Program-made: the position numbers and the translations under genes
The notes under the pieces: generated by a model
Told to the model about the DNA's origin: nothing
What the model saw: the letters and a program-made list of their open reading frames with translations, nothing else
Databases searched by the model: none
Shown here: piece by piece, positions 1 to 9,280 of the stretch
Numbering within the stretch: the stretch's first letter is position 1
Layout: each line of letters opens with the position of its first letter
Origin: Singulisphaera sp. GP187
GTDB taxonomy: Bacteria > Planctomycetota > Phycisphaerae > Phycisphaerales > SM1A02
Direction: 5' to 3'
Assembly: GCA_945862215.1 (NCBI GenBank)
Contig: CAMAXY010000020.1
Coordinates: 1 to 40,947 of the forward strand
DNA length: 40,947 bases

Positions 1-1
1 C

Positions 2-1909
2 AAGGAATACGCAGAACTCGAGTGGCCGATCGACATCGCGGTCGTGTTGATTTGGGTTGTGTTTGCGGTGAACTTCTTCGGCACGATTGCTGTTCGCCGA
101 GAACGACATCTGTATGTCGCGCTCTGGTTCTACATCGCGACGGTTGTGGCGATTGCTGTTCTATACATCTTCAATAATCTCGCCATGCCCGCTGATTGGC
201 ATCGCAGTTATTCGATTTATGCGGGCAGCCAAGACGCATTTATGCAGTGGTGGTATGGCCACAACGCCGTTGCGTTCTTTCTGACGACCCCATTCCTAGG
301 GATCATGTACTACTTTCTTCCAAAAGCAGCAGGGCGGCCAGTGTTTTCATACCGATTGTCAATCGTCCACTTCTGGAGTCTCGTCTTCATTTATATCTGG
401 GCCGGGCCGCATCATCTCCATTACACATCGCTCCCCGACTGGGCTTCGACAGTTGGAATGTTGTTCAGTCTGATGTTGTGGATGCCATCTTGGGGTGGGA
501 TGATCAACGGCCTTCTGACTTTGCGCGGCGCGTGGCGACGTGTTGCGGAAGATCCGATTCTCAAATTTTTCGTCGTGGCAATTACTTTTTATGGCATGAC
601 CACCTTTGAAGGTCCGCTTCTCAGCGTGAAGAGCGTGAATGCGCTCAGTCATTACACCGATTGGACAATCGCCCATGTTCATGCTGGAACGCTAGGTTGG
701 GTTGGATTCATGATCTTCGGCATGGTGTATTGGCTTGCCCCTCGATTGTTTCAGGCGCCAATCGCAAAGCCTTCGTGGGTGAACCTTCACTTTTGGATCG
801 CAACGGTTGGAATCATTTTGTACATCATCCCGATTTATGCGGCGGGATTGACGCAGGGACTCATGTGGCGAACGTTCAATTCAGATGGCGTTCTGCAGTA
901 CGACTTCTTGTCAACGGTTACAAAATTGACTCCGCTGTACTGGATTCGTTCGATCGGAGGGACGCTGTATTTGACCGCCGCATTGATCGGTTGTTCGAAT
1001 TTACTGATGACATGGTTGCGTCGTCCGCGTGTGTATGACGTGCCCGTGTATCAGGCGGCGCGTCTCTCAAAGTCGTGGAGACCACATCCATCGCCGCCAT
1101 CTACATTGCCGCCCAACAGTGTGCTGCCAGTCGGATTCGCACTCGATCGATTCGCGCGACTTCGGTGGCACCGCGGATTTGAGGGATTACCGCTGATATT
1201 TATCGTGTGGGTCGCGATCGCGATCGTGGTCGCAAGTCTCTTTGAGATTGTCCCGATGTTCACGATTCGCAGCGATATTCCGCGCATTTCTACTGTCGAA
1301 CCGCTGACGCCACTCGAATGCATCGGGCGTGATATTTATGTCAGCGAAGGTTGCGTCAATTGTCACTCGCAGATGATTCGACCGCTCGTTGCTGAAACCG
1401 AACGATACGGTGAGTATTCAAAGCCTGGCGAGAGTGTGTTTGACCATCCGTTCCTCTGGGGAAGTCGTCGGATTGGTCCTGATCTTGCTCGAGAAGGCGT
1501 TCGAAATCCAAGCGCACTTTGGCATCTTCGCCATTTCAATAATCCTGTTGATACAAGTCCTGGATCGATCATGCCGAGGTTCGCACACCTTGTTGATCAA
1601 CCGATCGATTGGTCTCAAGCGACGCAGGCCGTTCAGACGCTTCACGCTATTGGCGTTCCGTACAGTCCGGAAACGATTACCAACGCACAGGACTTGGCTC
1701 ATGCGCAGGCAATAAAAGTATTTGATCAGTTGATCACTGAAAATGGAAAGCCAGACGGTCTTGAGGATGTCAAAGACACGAAAGTGCTTGCTGTGATTGC
1801 GTATCTACAACGGCTTGGGACAGATCTCAATAAGCCAATTGCGTTGTCGCCTGCAGCTCCAACCGTCAATGCTCCTGGCACCGCAGCGCCAACGGGAGGT
1901 TCACAGTGA
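2..1909 (+). CDS. ccoNO: cbb3-type cytochrome c oxidase, fused CcoN-CcoO subunit (5' partial)
   Basis: The frame is open from base 2, so the N-terminus lies outside the window; 635 residues are visible. The first ~355 are CcoN, the haem-copper catalytic subunit, with many membrane helices. Histidine landmarks are visible: a GHNAVAFF segment, a GPHHLHY pair expected to bind CuB, and SHYTDW followed by HVHAGTLGW, which should carry the active-site tyrosine and haem ligands. After a proline-rich linker comes another membrane helix and the CcoO domain, starting near VEPLTPLE and carrying one c-type haem site, CVNCH (about residues 451-455), followed by SQMIRP, a CcoO signature. CcoO is usually a separate gene; here the two are one polypeptide. 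The complex reduces oxygen at high affinity and pumps protons in the cytoplasmic membrane. The stop overlaps the next start (GTGA). Identity is very secure. Confidence 0.96.
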   Translation, partial: KEYAELEWPIDIAVVLIWVVFAVNFFGTIAVRRERHLYVALWFYIATVVAIAVLYIFNNLAMPADWHRSYSIYAGSQDAFMQWWYGHNAVAFFLTTPFLGIMYYFLPKAAGRPVFSYRLSIVHFWSLVFIYIWAGPHHLHYTSLPDWASTVGMLFSLMLWMPSWGGMINGLLTLRGAWRRVAEDPILKFFVVAITFYGMTTFEGPLLSVKSVNALSHYTDWTIAHVHAGTLGWVGFMIFGMVYWLAPRLFQAPIAKPSWVNLHFWIATVGIILYIIPIYAAGLTQGLMWRTFNSDGVLQYDFLSTVTKLTPLYWIRSIGGTLYLTAALIGCSNLLMTWLRRPRVYDVPVYQAARLSKSWRPHPSPPSTLPPNSVLPVGFALDRFARLRWHRGFEGLPLIFIVWVAIAIVVASLFEIVPMFTIRSDIPRISTVEPLTPLECIGRDIYVSEGCVNCHSQMIRPLVAETERYGEYSKPGESVFDHPFLWGSRRIGPDLAREGVRNPSALWHLRHFNNPVDTSPGSIMPRFAHLVDQPIDWSQATQAVQTLHAIGVPYSPETITNAQDLAHAQAIKVFDQLITENGKPDGLEDVKDTKVLAVIAYLQRLGTDLNKPIALSPAAPTVNAPGTAAPTGGSQ

Positions 1910-2103
1910 TTCGCGCACCCTTGCAGATGCTCGCACTCGCCGGTCTCTGGCCGATGATTGCGTTAGTCATTTTTATAGTCTTGTTCTTTGCAATTGTTGC
2001 ATACGTTTTTATGGTTCCAAAGTCTTCGTGGCAGAGAGACGCTGAATTGCCTCTTGACCGCCCGACTCACACTCCAGAGAACAGCGAGAAACCCCATGCC
2101 TGA
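1906..2103 (+). CDS. ccoQ: CcoQ/FixQ-like small membrane subunit
   Basis: A 65-residue protein starting with GTG that overlaps the ccoNO stop by 4 bases. It has one hydrophobic helix (about residues 10-35), then a short polar tail. Size, single helix and position between ccoO and ccoP match CcoQ, the small subunit that stabilises the cbb3 complex. Sequence similarity to CcoQ is weak by eye, as is usual for this subunit, so the call rests largely on position and topology. Its stop lies 6 bases inside the ccoP gene, consistent with translational coupling. Confidence 0.75.
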   Translation: MIRAPLQMLALAGLWPMIALVIFIVLFFAIVAYVFMVPKSSWQRDAELPLDRPTHTPENSEKPHA

Positions 2104-2692
2104 TTCAAATACACATCACAACGTTGATCCATTGGATCTCAACCTTCTTCCTCATGATGCCGACGGTATTCGGGAGTACGACAATCCAATGCCGTTTTGG
2201 TGGTCGGCAATTTTCTGGGCGTCGTTTGGCTATGCACTGCTGTACGCCATGTACTTCATGATGGGTGTGGGCCCAAGCGTTCAAGCGGACTATCAATCTG
2301 ACATGGGAGTTTTTTATGAGGAGCAATTCGCAAAACTCGGTGACCTGCAACCAACGCCGGAGACTATTCGGGGATTAATGGTCGACCCCAAAATGATGCA
2401 GGCAGCGACTGGGCTCTTCGCAAGCAATTGCGCTGTCTGTCATGCAAAGGATGGCGGGGGTGGAACCGGTCCGAATTTGTGTGACGGCTCATACATCAAT
2501 GTGAAGAGCATTGGCGATATCTACACCGTGATATCTGGCGGAGTGGTCCCTCGAGGAATGCCTGCATGGGAGAAGCGATTCCCCGTTCCGCAGCGCGTAT
2601 TGCTCGCTGCATATGTCGCACACTTTCGAGGCACAACACCAGCTGTTCCCAAAGCTCCGCAAGGTGAATCTATTGCGCCATGGAATCCGTAA
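2096..2692 (+). CDS. ccoP: cbb3-type cytochrome c oxidase subunit CcoP, single-haem form
   Basis: 198 residues from the ATG at 2096, which overlaps the end of ccoQ; the frame is open further upstream but that part lies inside ccoQ. The N-terminal FixP-type segment (DGIREYDNPMPFWW, residues 23-36) precedes one membrane helix (about 36-57). A single cytochrome c domain follows with haem site CAVCH (112-116) and a methionine-containing RGMPAW segment that can supply the axial ligand. Typical CcoP is near 300 residues with two haem c domains; here only one is present. CcoP takes electrons from soluble or membrane cytochromes for the catalytic subunit. The stop TAA shares a base with the ccoG ATG (TAATG). 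Confidence 0.93.
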   Translation: MPDSNTHHNVDPLDLNLLPHDADGIREYDNPMPFWWSAIFWASFGYALLYAMYFMMGVGPSVQADYQSDMGVFYEEQFAKLGDLQPTPETIRGLMVDPKMMQAATGLFASNCAVCHAKDGGGGTGPNLCDGSYINVKSIGDIYTVISGGVVPRGMPAWEKRFPVPQRVLLAAYVAHFRGTTPAVPKAPQGESIAPWNP

Positions 2693-4158
2693 TGAGTCCC
2701 GATTTCACACTACCTCAGTTAGATGAAAGAGTTCTTTCGACATTGAACTGTGACGGAAGCAGACGATGGCTCTCCCCGCGTGAGGTACGAGGCAGTTTTT
2801 GGACGTCACGATTTGTCGTGGCTTGGTCATTGATTGTGGTCTTTACGGTGCTTCCGTGGTTTCGTATTGCTGGCAAGCCTCCGCTCTTGCTCGATGTCAT
2901 GCTTCGGCAATTCACATTCTTTGGAACGACGTTTCGGCCTACGGAAACACTGCTGTTGGCACTGCTCATTTTGTCAATCTTCGTGGCGGTCTTTCTCTTG
3001 ACGGCAATCTACGGACGCGTTTGGTGCGGCTGGGCATGCCCACAAACCGTCTATCTGGAATTCGTCTATCGACCGATCGAGCGATTCTTCCTTGGTGCAG
3101 GATTTGGCAAGCCCAAACAAGCTGTTGCGCCGTGGCGACGAGTCACGATGTATGCCGTCTTCCTGCTGCTGAGCGCACACCTTGCCAACACGTTTCTTGC
3201 ATATTTCGTTGGCACAGACCGATTGATTGGTTGGACGTTGAGATCGCCAGCAGATCATCCCGTGGCCTTTGGAATTTTCGCAGCAACCGTGGCGATGATG
3301 ATGTTCGACTTTGTTTTCTTTCGCGAACAACTTTGCACAATCGTTTGTCCCTATGGCAGATTTCAAAGTGTCCTGCTTGACCGCGACTCACTCGTGATCG
3401 GTTACAACAAGGAGCGTGGCGAACCACGATCGAGGGTGGCAGCGCGTCGAGAATTGGAGTCGGCTGGAGCGCCTGTTGGCGACTGTGTTGAGTGCATGAA
3501 ATGTGTTCAGGTCTGTCCAACCGGCATCGACATTCGAGAGGGTCTTCAATTGGAATGCGTCAACTGCGCGCAGTGTGTTGACGCGTGCGATGAGGTCATG
3601 GAGAAAATCGGCAAGCCAAAGGGATTGATCCGATATTCCACTCAGAACCTATTTGAGGGGGTGAAACAAAAAGGTCCTCGATTTCGGGTTGCGATCTATC
3701 CGGCCATTCTTGCAGTGTTGCTTGCCGCATTCGTCACACTTCTCATTCGGCGCGAGCCTGCTCTGATCGAGCAAACGCGATTGGCGGGATCCAATTTCAA
3801 GGCGACGCTTTCGGGTGAAATCGCAACGCCGATTCGATTGCTCATTGAAAATCACACGCATCTCTCGCAGCGATATTCGGTCTCAGGGATCGGCGATGTT
3901 TCAGTTCTAGGCGATATTCCCAACGTGACGGTCGAGGCATCGGAAGCTGGATCAATCGACATCACGGTCTTGTGTCCCGCACACTCATTTGGTCGAGGCA
4001 GTCGGCTTGGCGACATTTTCGTGCATGATGAACACGGGTTCGGCAAGGTCGTCCATCTCACAATTGCAGGTCCGTTCTCGATAAAACAATCCGCAGGTCA
4101 TGCGAAGGAAGTGAGTGGCGAGAGTCGAAACCATGAGGCGAAGGAGCGTCGTCACTAA
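2692..4158 (+). CDS. ccoG: Cytochrome c oxidase accessory protein CcoG (FixG family)
   Basis: 488 residues from the ATG at 2692, chosen because TAATG couples it to ccoP and GGA lies 7 bases upstream; an in-frame ATG at 2680 is possible. Membrane helices lie in the first 220 residues with the polyferredoxin motif VWCGWACPQTVYLEFVYRP. Two cysteine clusters follow, CVECMKCVQVCP (about 265-276) and CVNCAQCVDACD (about 289-300), fitting two 4Fe-4S centres. After another helix (about 340) comes a C-terminal Ig-like domain of the FixG type. CcoG is implicated in reducing copper during cbb3 assembly. Its place directly after ccoP, before fixH and ccoI, is the classical ccoGHIS order. Confidence 0.95.
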   Translation: MSPDFTLPQLDERVLSTLNCDGSRRWLSPREVRGSFWTSRFVVAWSLIVVFTVLPWFRIAGKPPLLLDVMLRQFTFFGTTFRPTETLLLALLILSIFVAVFLLTAIYGRVWCGWACPQTVYLEFVYRPIERFFLGAGFGKPKQAVAPWRRVTMYAVFLLLSAHLANTFLAYFVGTDRLIGWTLRSPADHPVAFGIFAATVAMMMFDFVFFREQLCTIVCPYGRFQSVLLDRDSLVIGYNKERGEPRSRVAARRELESAGAPVGDCVECMKCVQVCPTGIDIREGLQLECVNCAQCVDACDEVMEKIGKPKGLIRYSTQNLFEGVKQKGPRFRVAIYPAILAVLLAAFVTLLIRREPALIEQTRLAGSNFKATLSGEIATPIRLLIENHTHLSQRYSVSGIGDVSVLGDIPNVTVEASEAGSIDITVLCPAHSFGRGSRLGDIFVHDEHGFGKVVHLTIAGPFSIKQSAGHAKEVSGESRNHEAKERRH

Positions 4159-4727
4159 TGAGCCAAAGTTCCATGCGAAAATTGATCGGTTGGAAATTTC
4201 TCGAAAATCGCTGGGCTCTTGTTCCAGTTGTGATGTTGTCGTGCACCGTCATCGGAGCAACTGCGATGGTCACGCTTGCTTTGGGCGATGGAAGTGCGAC
4301 AGCCGCGGAGCCCGACTCTTACAGAAAGGGTGCTGCATGGGATGAAACAAATCGCCAGATCGCCGAAAATGGCGCGCTTGGTTGGGTCGTGACGCCGTGC
4401 ATCGTGGCGGGGCATGAGGATCCACGTTCGGCGCGTTTGGAATTGACGATCGCTGATAAGTACGGGGTGAAAATTGAAGGCGCAGTTGTTACTACAGAAA
4501 TGTTTCCGATTCGTGCTGCTGATTCTCGCATCAAGCTCGCATTATCTCCGGAGGGAGCTGGGCGATACGGAATTGATGTTCCTATTCGCATCAACGGCCA
4601 GTGGGAAATTCGTGTCACCATCGAGGCAAATGGAAAAATCTATTCGGATCGATTTCGTCGGCACATTGCATTTGTCGCGCCGTCGGCGCTTGGCGTGACA
4701 TCATCAGCGAAAGGGTTTGATCAATGA
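4158..4727 (+). CDS. fixH: FixH/CcoH-like cbb3 assembly protein
   Basis: 189 residues, start ATG at 4158 sharing a base with the ccoG stop (TAATG). One membrane anchor (about residues 20-45) is preceded by a basic segment with WKFLENRWALVPVVML. The rest is a periplasmic beta-rich domain containing GQWEIRVTIE, resembling the FixH C-terminus (G-W-E-hydrophobic). FixH/CcoH proteins are single-pass proteins that assist cbb3 maturation and stability. The position between ccoG and ccoI supports the call. Similarity is modest and the domain is a little longer than the common ~160 residues. Confidence 0.82.
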   Translation: MSQSSMRKLIGWKFLENRWALVPVVMLSCTVIGATAMVTLALGDGSATAAEPDSYRKGAAWDETNRQIAENGALGWVVTPCIVAGHEDPRSARLELTIADKYGVKIEGAVVTTEMFPIRAADSRIKLALSPEGAGRYGIDVPIRINGQWEIRVTIEANGKIYSDRFRRHIAFVAPSALGVTSSAKGFDQ

Positions 4728-5509
4728 TCGCTCTCGCCACGAGCATTCTGATTGCGAGCGTCATTGGCAGTCCCCACTGCGCTGGAATGTGCGGTGGAAT
4801 TGCCGCCTTCTGCGCAGGTGCAGGGGAGTGTGACGGGCGGCGGAGTGCGAGCGCAAGCGCCGTCTATCACAGTGCGCGACTTGTTTCGTATGCGGTCGTT
4901 GGGTTGTTGGCCGGCGCGTTTGGAATTCTGCTGAATTCCGGAGGTGCACTTGTCGGCATTCAACATGTCGCTGCGATCATGGCCGGTTGCGCCGTCGCGC
5001 TTGTGGGTGTTGCAGTTTTATTGCAGGCGGGCGGTGTAGGTCTCGCAGCAATGCCGATTCCCAATTGGATGAAGGGGATGCTGACTCTGATTCATCGGAC
5101 GGCTGCTGCAATGCCACCGATTCGGCGCTCGATGGTGATCGGTCTCGCAACACCGCTCTTGCCGTGCGGATGGTTGTGGGCGTTCGCAGCGGTCAGTTCA
5201 GGGACGGGAACGATGCTTGGAGGCCTTCTTGTGATGGTTATGTTCTGGGCTGGAACAGTTCCAATCTTGGCGCTCGTCGGCGCAGGTATTGCATCGCTCG
5301 GTGGCGATAAACGCCGGATTCTCGCAGCGGTTGCGGGTGCGGCAATGATCGGGGTCGGCGTGTACACCGCAGGAGTTCGCGCTCCGCTTGCAATGCTTGT
5401 GGCGGAACGGTTGAATGATTCACCTTCATTTGTCGTCGGCGTTTCCACTGTGGATTCAATTCAAATCAAGAAGCCAGCATGTTGTCTGGAAGGTGAGGTC
5501 GATCGATGA
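4724..5509 (+). CDS. Sulfite exporter TauE/SafE-type membrane protein of the cbb3 operon
   Basis: 261 residues with about six hydrophobic helices and almost no soluble part. The N-terminus carries SPHCAGMCGG (16-25), the histidine-cysteine signature of the SafE/DsbD-like family often encoded beside ccoGHIS; it has been linked to copper delivery or thiol chemistry. The start ATG overlaps the fixH stop (ATGA) and its own stop overlaps the ccoI start in the same way, so it is translated as part of the assembly cassette. The tail holds a CC pair near residue 255. Substrate is unknown; a role in copper supply to the oxidase is an inference from context. Confidence 0.85.
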   Translation: MIALATSILIASVIGSPHCAGMCGGIAAFCAGAGECDGRRSASASAVYHSARLVSYAVVGLLAGAFGILLNSGGALVGIQHVAAIMAGCAVALVGVAVLLQAGGVGLAAMPIPNWMKGMLTLIHRTAAAMPPIRRSMVIGLATPLLPCGWLWAFAAVSSGTGTMLGGLLVMVMFWAGTVPILALVGAGIASLGGDKRRILAAVAGAAMIGVGVYTAGVRAPLAMLVAERLNDSPSFVVGVSTVDSIQIKKPACCLEGEVDR

Positions 5510-8043
5510 CTCTCGCTGTCGGCACGAATCAAGAATCACTGATTGACGAATCGATTCGTGAGAAGTCATCGCAGGCGCTGTGCACTCACTGCGGTCAGGC
5601 GATGCCGAAGAGTTTCCAAACAACGAGTGTAGAAAAATTCTGTTGTGCTGGATGTGAAGCGGTTTGGTTGATGCTGCATGAATGCGGGTTAGAAAAATAT
5701 TATGCAATGCAAACAGCGGAGGGGTCATCTCCAAATCGACCGCATCGAAATTCGTCACAGGCATACCTCGATCATGCGGAGTTCCAGTCGAGGCATGTTC
5801 AAACGTTGGATGATGATCGACTTCGTGCCGAACTTCGCCTCGACGGTCTGAAGTGCGGCGCATGTTTATGGCTCCTCGAAGCGTTGCCTCGGTTGGAACG
5901 AGGCCTCATGAATTCGCGTGTAGATCTTGGTCGCTCCGTCATCGCGCTCGAATGGGTTTCGGCCCAGACGTCTCTTTCCAAGATTGCACAGCGAATCGCT
6001 GCACTTGGGTATCAGGTGCGTCCAATCGGAACGCTTGCATCGCGCCAAGAGTGGCGACGCCAAGATCGAATCTGGCTTATCGATATCGCCGTCGCGGGTG
6101 CAATCAGTGGGAATGTGATGGCAATCGCATTCGCCCTCTACGGCGCACAATTTTCATGGATGGATGATCCCACTCGACAATTTCTTCAGTGGACGAGCGT
6201 GTTGCTCGCAGCAATCGCAGTGCTCTGGCCAGGCCGACTCTTCTTGCGAAATGCGATGAATGCAATTCGCGCTCGAAGGCCGCACATGGATCTGCCGATC
6301 GCACTCGCATTGGCGGCAGGACTGATCGGTGGTGCAGCCACGACCATCGCCGGTCACTCAGGTGTCTACTTTGAGAGTATTTCGATGTTGGTGTTTCTCT
6401 TGCTTGTTGGGCGCTTTGTTCAGTTTCGGCAACAGCGGTCTGCTCGGCACGAAATCGAACTCATTTGCGCGCTTGTTCCGCAGACAGCCCGAAGAGTTTC
6501 GCCTGATGGATCACTTGAAGAAATTCCGACTGATGCCCTTCGCCTTGGTGATCAAATCGAAATCCCCGCTGGAGAATCGGTCAGTGCCGATGGCCTCATG
6601 CAAAGTGCATATGCACACTTTGATATGCAGCTCCTCACAGGAGAGTCGTGTCCAGTCCGCCGCAATCATGGCGAGTGCGTCTTTGCAGGTGTTCGCTTGC
6701 TTGGCGAATCGCCGATTCGTATTGATGTCACGGCTTCGGGATCCAAGACGCGAGCCGCAGGAATTGCCCAGATGGTCGAAGATGCAATCGCCAAGCGCCC
6801 TCCAACTGTTGAGTTCGCGAATCGAATCGCGGGATGGTTTTTATTGGTTGTCGTGGTCATGGCAATTGCAGTTGGCATCTGTTGGTGGTTTATCGATCCA
6901 TCGCGCGTTCCCTCTGTGGTGGTTGCGATGCTCGTCGTCACGTGCCCATGTGCGCTTGGTCTCGCGACGCCATTAACGATGGTTTCTTCGCTGGGTAAGG
7001 CTGCCCGAGCGGGAATTCTGATTCGCGGTGGCGATGTTCTTGAACGCATCGCAAAGCGGGGGACGATTGTGTTGGATAAGACTGGGACTGTCACCGAAGG
7101 CTCCATGCGCGTGATGTCGGTGGTCGGCGATTGCAAATCTGTGCGACTTGCGGCACTCCTTGAGGCGCACAGTGCGCACCCTGTTGGCAAGGCGATTGTC
7201 GAGCATTGGCATAATCACAAGCATGAATCTTTGTTTGAAGAGTGTGCATCACTTGCAACACCCGTTGTCTGCGATGTCCAAGAATTTCTCGGGCAAGGAA
7301 TTGCAGGCACGATCGATGGTCAACGTCTTGAAGTGGGCAGTGTTGGGTTTGTGACGCGCAGCGGCGCGACATGCAGCGCAGAACTCTTGAGTGGTTGCCA
7401 GAGCAGCGTTGTCGAAGGATTCTCGCCAGCGCTGATCGCTCTTGATGGAGTCGTCGTCGCCGTTCTTGCGATTGGCGATCCAGTGCGTATCGATGCAGCA
7501 GACTTTGTTCGTGGACTGCAGATGAGTGGATGGAGTGTCTGGTTGGCATCCGGTGATCTTTCGCAGATCACAAATAAAGTCGGTTCAGCGCTTGGAATCG
7601 CACCATCTCAGGTTCGTGGCGCATGCACTCCAGAAGAAAAAGTCAGCATTATTCACAGTCAATTACTGCGACCTGTTGTGATGGTCGGTGATGGCGTCAA
7701 TGACTTGCCTGCGATGGCGGCGGCGGACGTTGGCATTGCAGTTCGTCAAGGCGCACAGGCGACAATCGCCCACGCAGATGTCGCGCTGACTGGGGGAGGA
7801 CTCCGTCAGGTCATGTCGCTCATCGAAGGTGCGCAGCGCACGATGCGGACGATTCATATCAACTTCGCAATCAGCATTGCATACAACGCAATTGGAGGAA
7901 CGCTTGCTGCCCTTGGGTTGATCAGCCCGTTCATTGCCGCAGTTTTGATGCCGCTGAGTGGGCTCACGGTCACAGCGGTCGCACTTCGAATGCCGCGATT
8001 TTCCTCATCGGCAGATCCATTACGCAGCGGGGTGCGGCAGTGA
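5506..8043 (+). CDS. ccoI: Copper-translocating P1B-type ATPase CcoI/FixI
   Basis: 845 residues. It begins with a cysteine-rich metal-binding segment (CTHCGQAMP near 26 and CCAGCE near 46), typical of the FixI subgroup, followed by a heavy-metal-associated domain with GLKCGACLWLLEALP (about 116-130). The ATPase core is complete: CPCALGLATP membrane site (about 480), DKTGTVTEG phosphorylation loop (about 524) and GDGVNDLPAM hinge (about 728). Eight or so membrane helices can be followed. FixI-type pumps move copper out of the cytoplasm for insertion into cbb3 oxidase. The start overlaps the preceding stop (ATGA), and the stop overlaps ccoS (GTGA). Confidence 0.96.
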   Translation: MTLAVGTNQESLIDESIREKSSQALCTHCGQAMPKSFQTTSVEKFCCAGCEAVWLMLHECGLEKYYAMQTAEGSSPNRPHRNSSQAYLDHAEFQSRHVQTLDDDRLRAELRLDGLKCGACLWLLEALPRLERGLMNSRVDLGRSVIALEWVSAQTSLSKIAQRIAALGYQVRPIGTLASRQEWRRQDRIWLIDIAVAGAISGNVMAIAFALYGAQFSWMDDPTRQFLQWTSVLLAAIAVLWPGRLFLRNAMNAIRARRPHMDLPIALALAAGLIGGAATTIAGHSGVYFESISMLVFLLLVGRFVQFRQQRSARHEIELICALVPQTARRVSPDGSLEEIPTDALRLGDQIEIPAGESVSADGLMQSAYAHFDMQLLTGESCPVRRNHGECVFAGVRLLGESPIRIDVTASGSKTRAAGIAQMVEDAIAKRPPTVEFANRIAGWFLLVVVVMAIAVGICWWFIDPSRVPSVVVAMLVVTCPCALGLATPLTMVSSLGKAARAGILIRGGDVLERIAKRGTIVLDKTGTVTEGSMRVMSVVGDCKSVRLAALLEAHSAHPVGKAIVEHWHNHKHESLFEECASLATPVVCDVQEFLGQGIAGTIDGQRLEVGSVGFVTRSGATCSAELLSGCQSSVVEGFSPALIALDGVVVAVLAIGDPVRIDAADFVRGLQMSGWSVWLASGDLSQITNKVGSALGIAPSQVRGACTPEEKVSIIHSQLLRPVVMVGDGVNDLPAMAAADVGIAVRQGAQATIAHADVALTGGGLRQVMSLIEGAQRTMRTIHINFAISIAYNAIGGTLAALGLISPFIAAVLMPLSGLTVTAVALRMPRFSSSADPLRSGVRQ

Positions 8044-8213
8044 CTCTAATCGTGATCGCAATTCCAGTTGCGCTGCTGATCGCCGCTTCTGCCGTTGCTG
8101 CATTTATATGGGCCGCTCGTTCCGATCAATTCGAAGATCTTGATACTCCAGCGGTTCGCATGTTGAATGAAGATCCAGCAATTCAAAATTTGGGTCGTCC
8201 CGATGAATATTGA
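8040..8213 (+). CDS. ccoS: cbb3 oxidase maturation protein CcoS
   Basis: A 57-residue protein with GTG start at 8040 overlapping the ccoI stop by 4 bases. I read it directly: one hydrophobic helix (about residues 3-25) followed by AARSDQFEDLDTPAVRML, which matches the CcoS hallmark (R-S-x-Q-F-D/E-D-L-D-x-P). CcoS is a tiny membrane protein needed for cofactor insertion into the cbb3 catalytic subunit. It closes the assembly cassette; the next gene begins about 87 bases later. Confidence 0.95.
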   Translation: MTLIVIAIPVALLIAASAVAAFIWAARSDQFEDLDTPAVRMLNEDPAIQNLGRPDEY

Positions 8214-8300
8214 TACGCGTTGTGTGATAGATTGTCCGCCGTTGGGGCAGAATGTGCACAGATTTATGAGAGAATCACTACCAATATGGAGCATTCATCA

Positions 8301-9251
8301 ATGAGTACTGGCGAATTAAATTCGGCGGCTGATCGCATTCCAACATACTCAAGCCTTCAACGAATTCTTGTTGCGACCGATTTCTCGAAGCAGGCGTCCG
8401 AGGCTCTTGAGTGGGCGATGCAACTTGCTATCGAACAGAGTGCGGAGTTGATTCTTGTGCATGCGATTGATGCCACTCTGCCATGGCTGGCAGAGCAAGG
8501 CGGTCCGCTTGAGAAAATAGTCCGTGAAAATCTGGAGGCGCTGCGCAAGATTGTTGCGGCGAAGAAGATCCTTGTTCGCACGGAGTGTGCGATTGGAAAG
8601 CCGTGGTTCGTTGTTTCTCAGTTCGCCGAAGAGTCCAAAGCAAATCTGATTGTTGTTGGAGCGCATGCCAGCTCGACAGTCATGCAGCGCGTCATGGGTG
8701 CGACTGCGAATCGGCTGATCCAAGTCACATCGATTCCGGTGGTGGCATATCGCAAACGGTTGAAGCCAAATGCGCAGGGCATTCAGACGATTCTCGCATC
8801 GACGGATTTTTCACAGGAGTCGGCGCGGGCAATTGGATATGCCATCAGTTATTTTTGGCAGGCGAACGTTCAGCAACGCCTCGTTCTGCTGCATTCGTTG
8901 CCAATTCCGCTGCTCTATATCGATATCAATATCCCAATCCCGTCGCCTGAATTTTGGGGTGAAACCGAAGCTTCTGCTCGTGAGCACTTGAAGTTGTTCG
9001 CGACTCAGTTGCGCCGCGAAGGGCTCGAGATCGACACCAAAGTGGCTCGTGACAGTCCAGTCGATGCCGTGTTGCGCGAGGCGGAAGCAGTTGGCGCAGA
9101 CCTCATCGCCATCGGAACGGTTGGCCGAACCGGCATCAATCGATTTCTCCTCGGAAGCATTGCGGAGCAAATTTTGCATTACGCCCCGTGCCCAGTGCTG
9201 ACTGTGCAGAGAGAAGCAGCCCAAACTTCTGGACTTCGTAGCGTCGTTTAA
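8301..9251 (+). CDS. Tandem-domain universal stress protein (UspA family)
   Basis: 316 residues from ATG 8301, chosen for the GGAG 9 bases upstream; an ATG at 8286 and a TTG at 8220 are in frame. Two Usp domains lie at about 18-150 and 165-305, each beginning with an ILVATDFS or ILASTDFS strand. The second domain ends with GTVGRTGINRFLLGS, a good fit to the ATP-binding pattern G-x2-G-x9-GS; the first has a degenerate loop (GAHASSTVMQRVMGAT), so perhaps only the second binds nucleotide. Tandem Usp proteins next to cbb3 operons are common and usually go with low-oxygen regulation. It may be co-transcribed with ccoS. Confidence 0.92.
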   Translation: MSTGELNSAADRIPTYSSLQRILVATDFSKQASEALEWAMQLAIEQSAELILVHAIDATLPWLAEQGGPLEKIVRENLEALRKIVAAKKILVRTECAIGKPWFVVSQFAEESKANLIVVGAHASSTVMQRVMGATANRLIQVTSIPVVAYRKRLKPNAQGIQTILASTDFSQESARAIGYAISYFWQANVQQRLVLLHSLPIPLLYIDINIPIPSPEFWGETEASAREHLKLFATQLRREGLEIDTKVARDSPVDAVLREAEAVGADLIAIGTVGRTGINRFLLGSIAEQILHYAPCPVLTVQREAAQTSGLRSVV

Positions 9252-9280
9252 TTGTTCGGCGAATCAATGGAGTTTCATTC

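Noticed and set aside
9252-9272. FNR-like dyad TTGTTCGG/CGAATCAA before the cytochrome lipoprotein
   Set aside because: Arm spacing and bases do not fit TTGAT-n4-ATCAA; only 5 of 7 arm positions pair.
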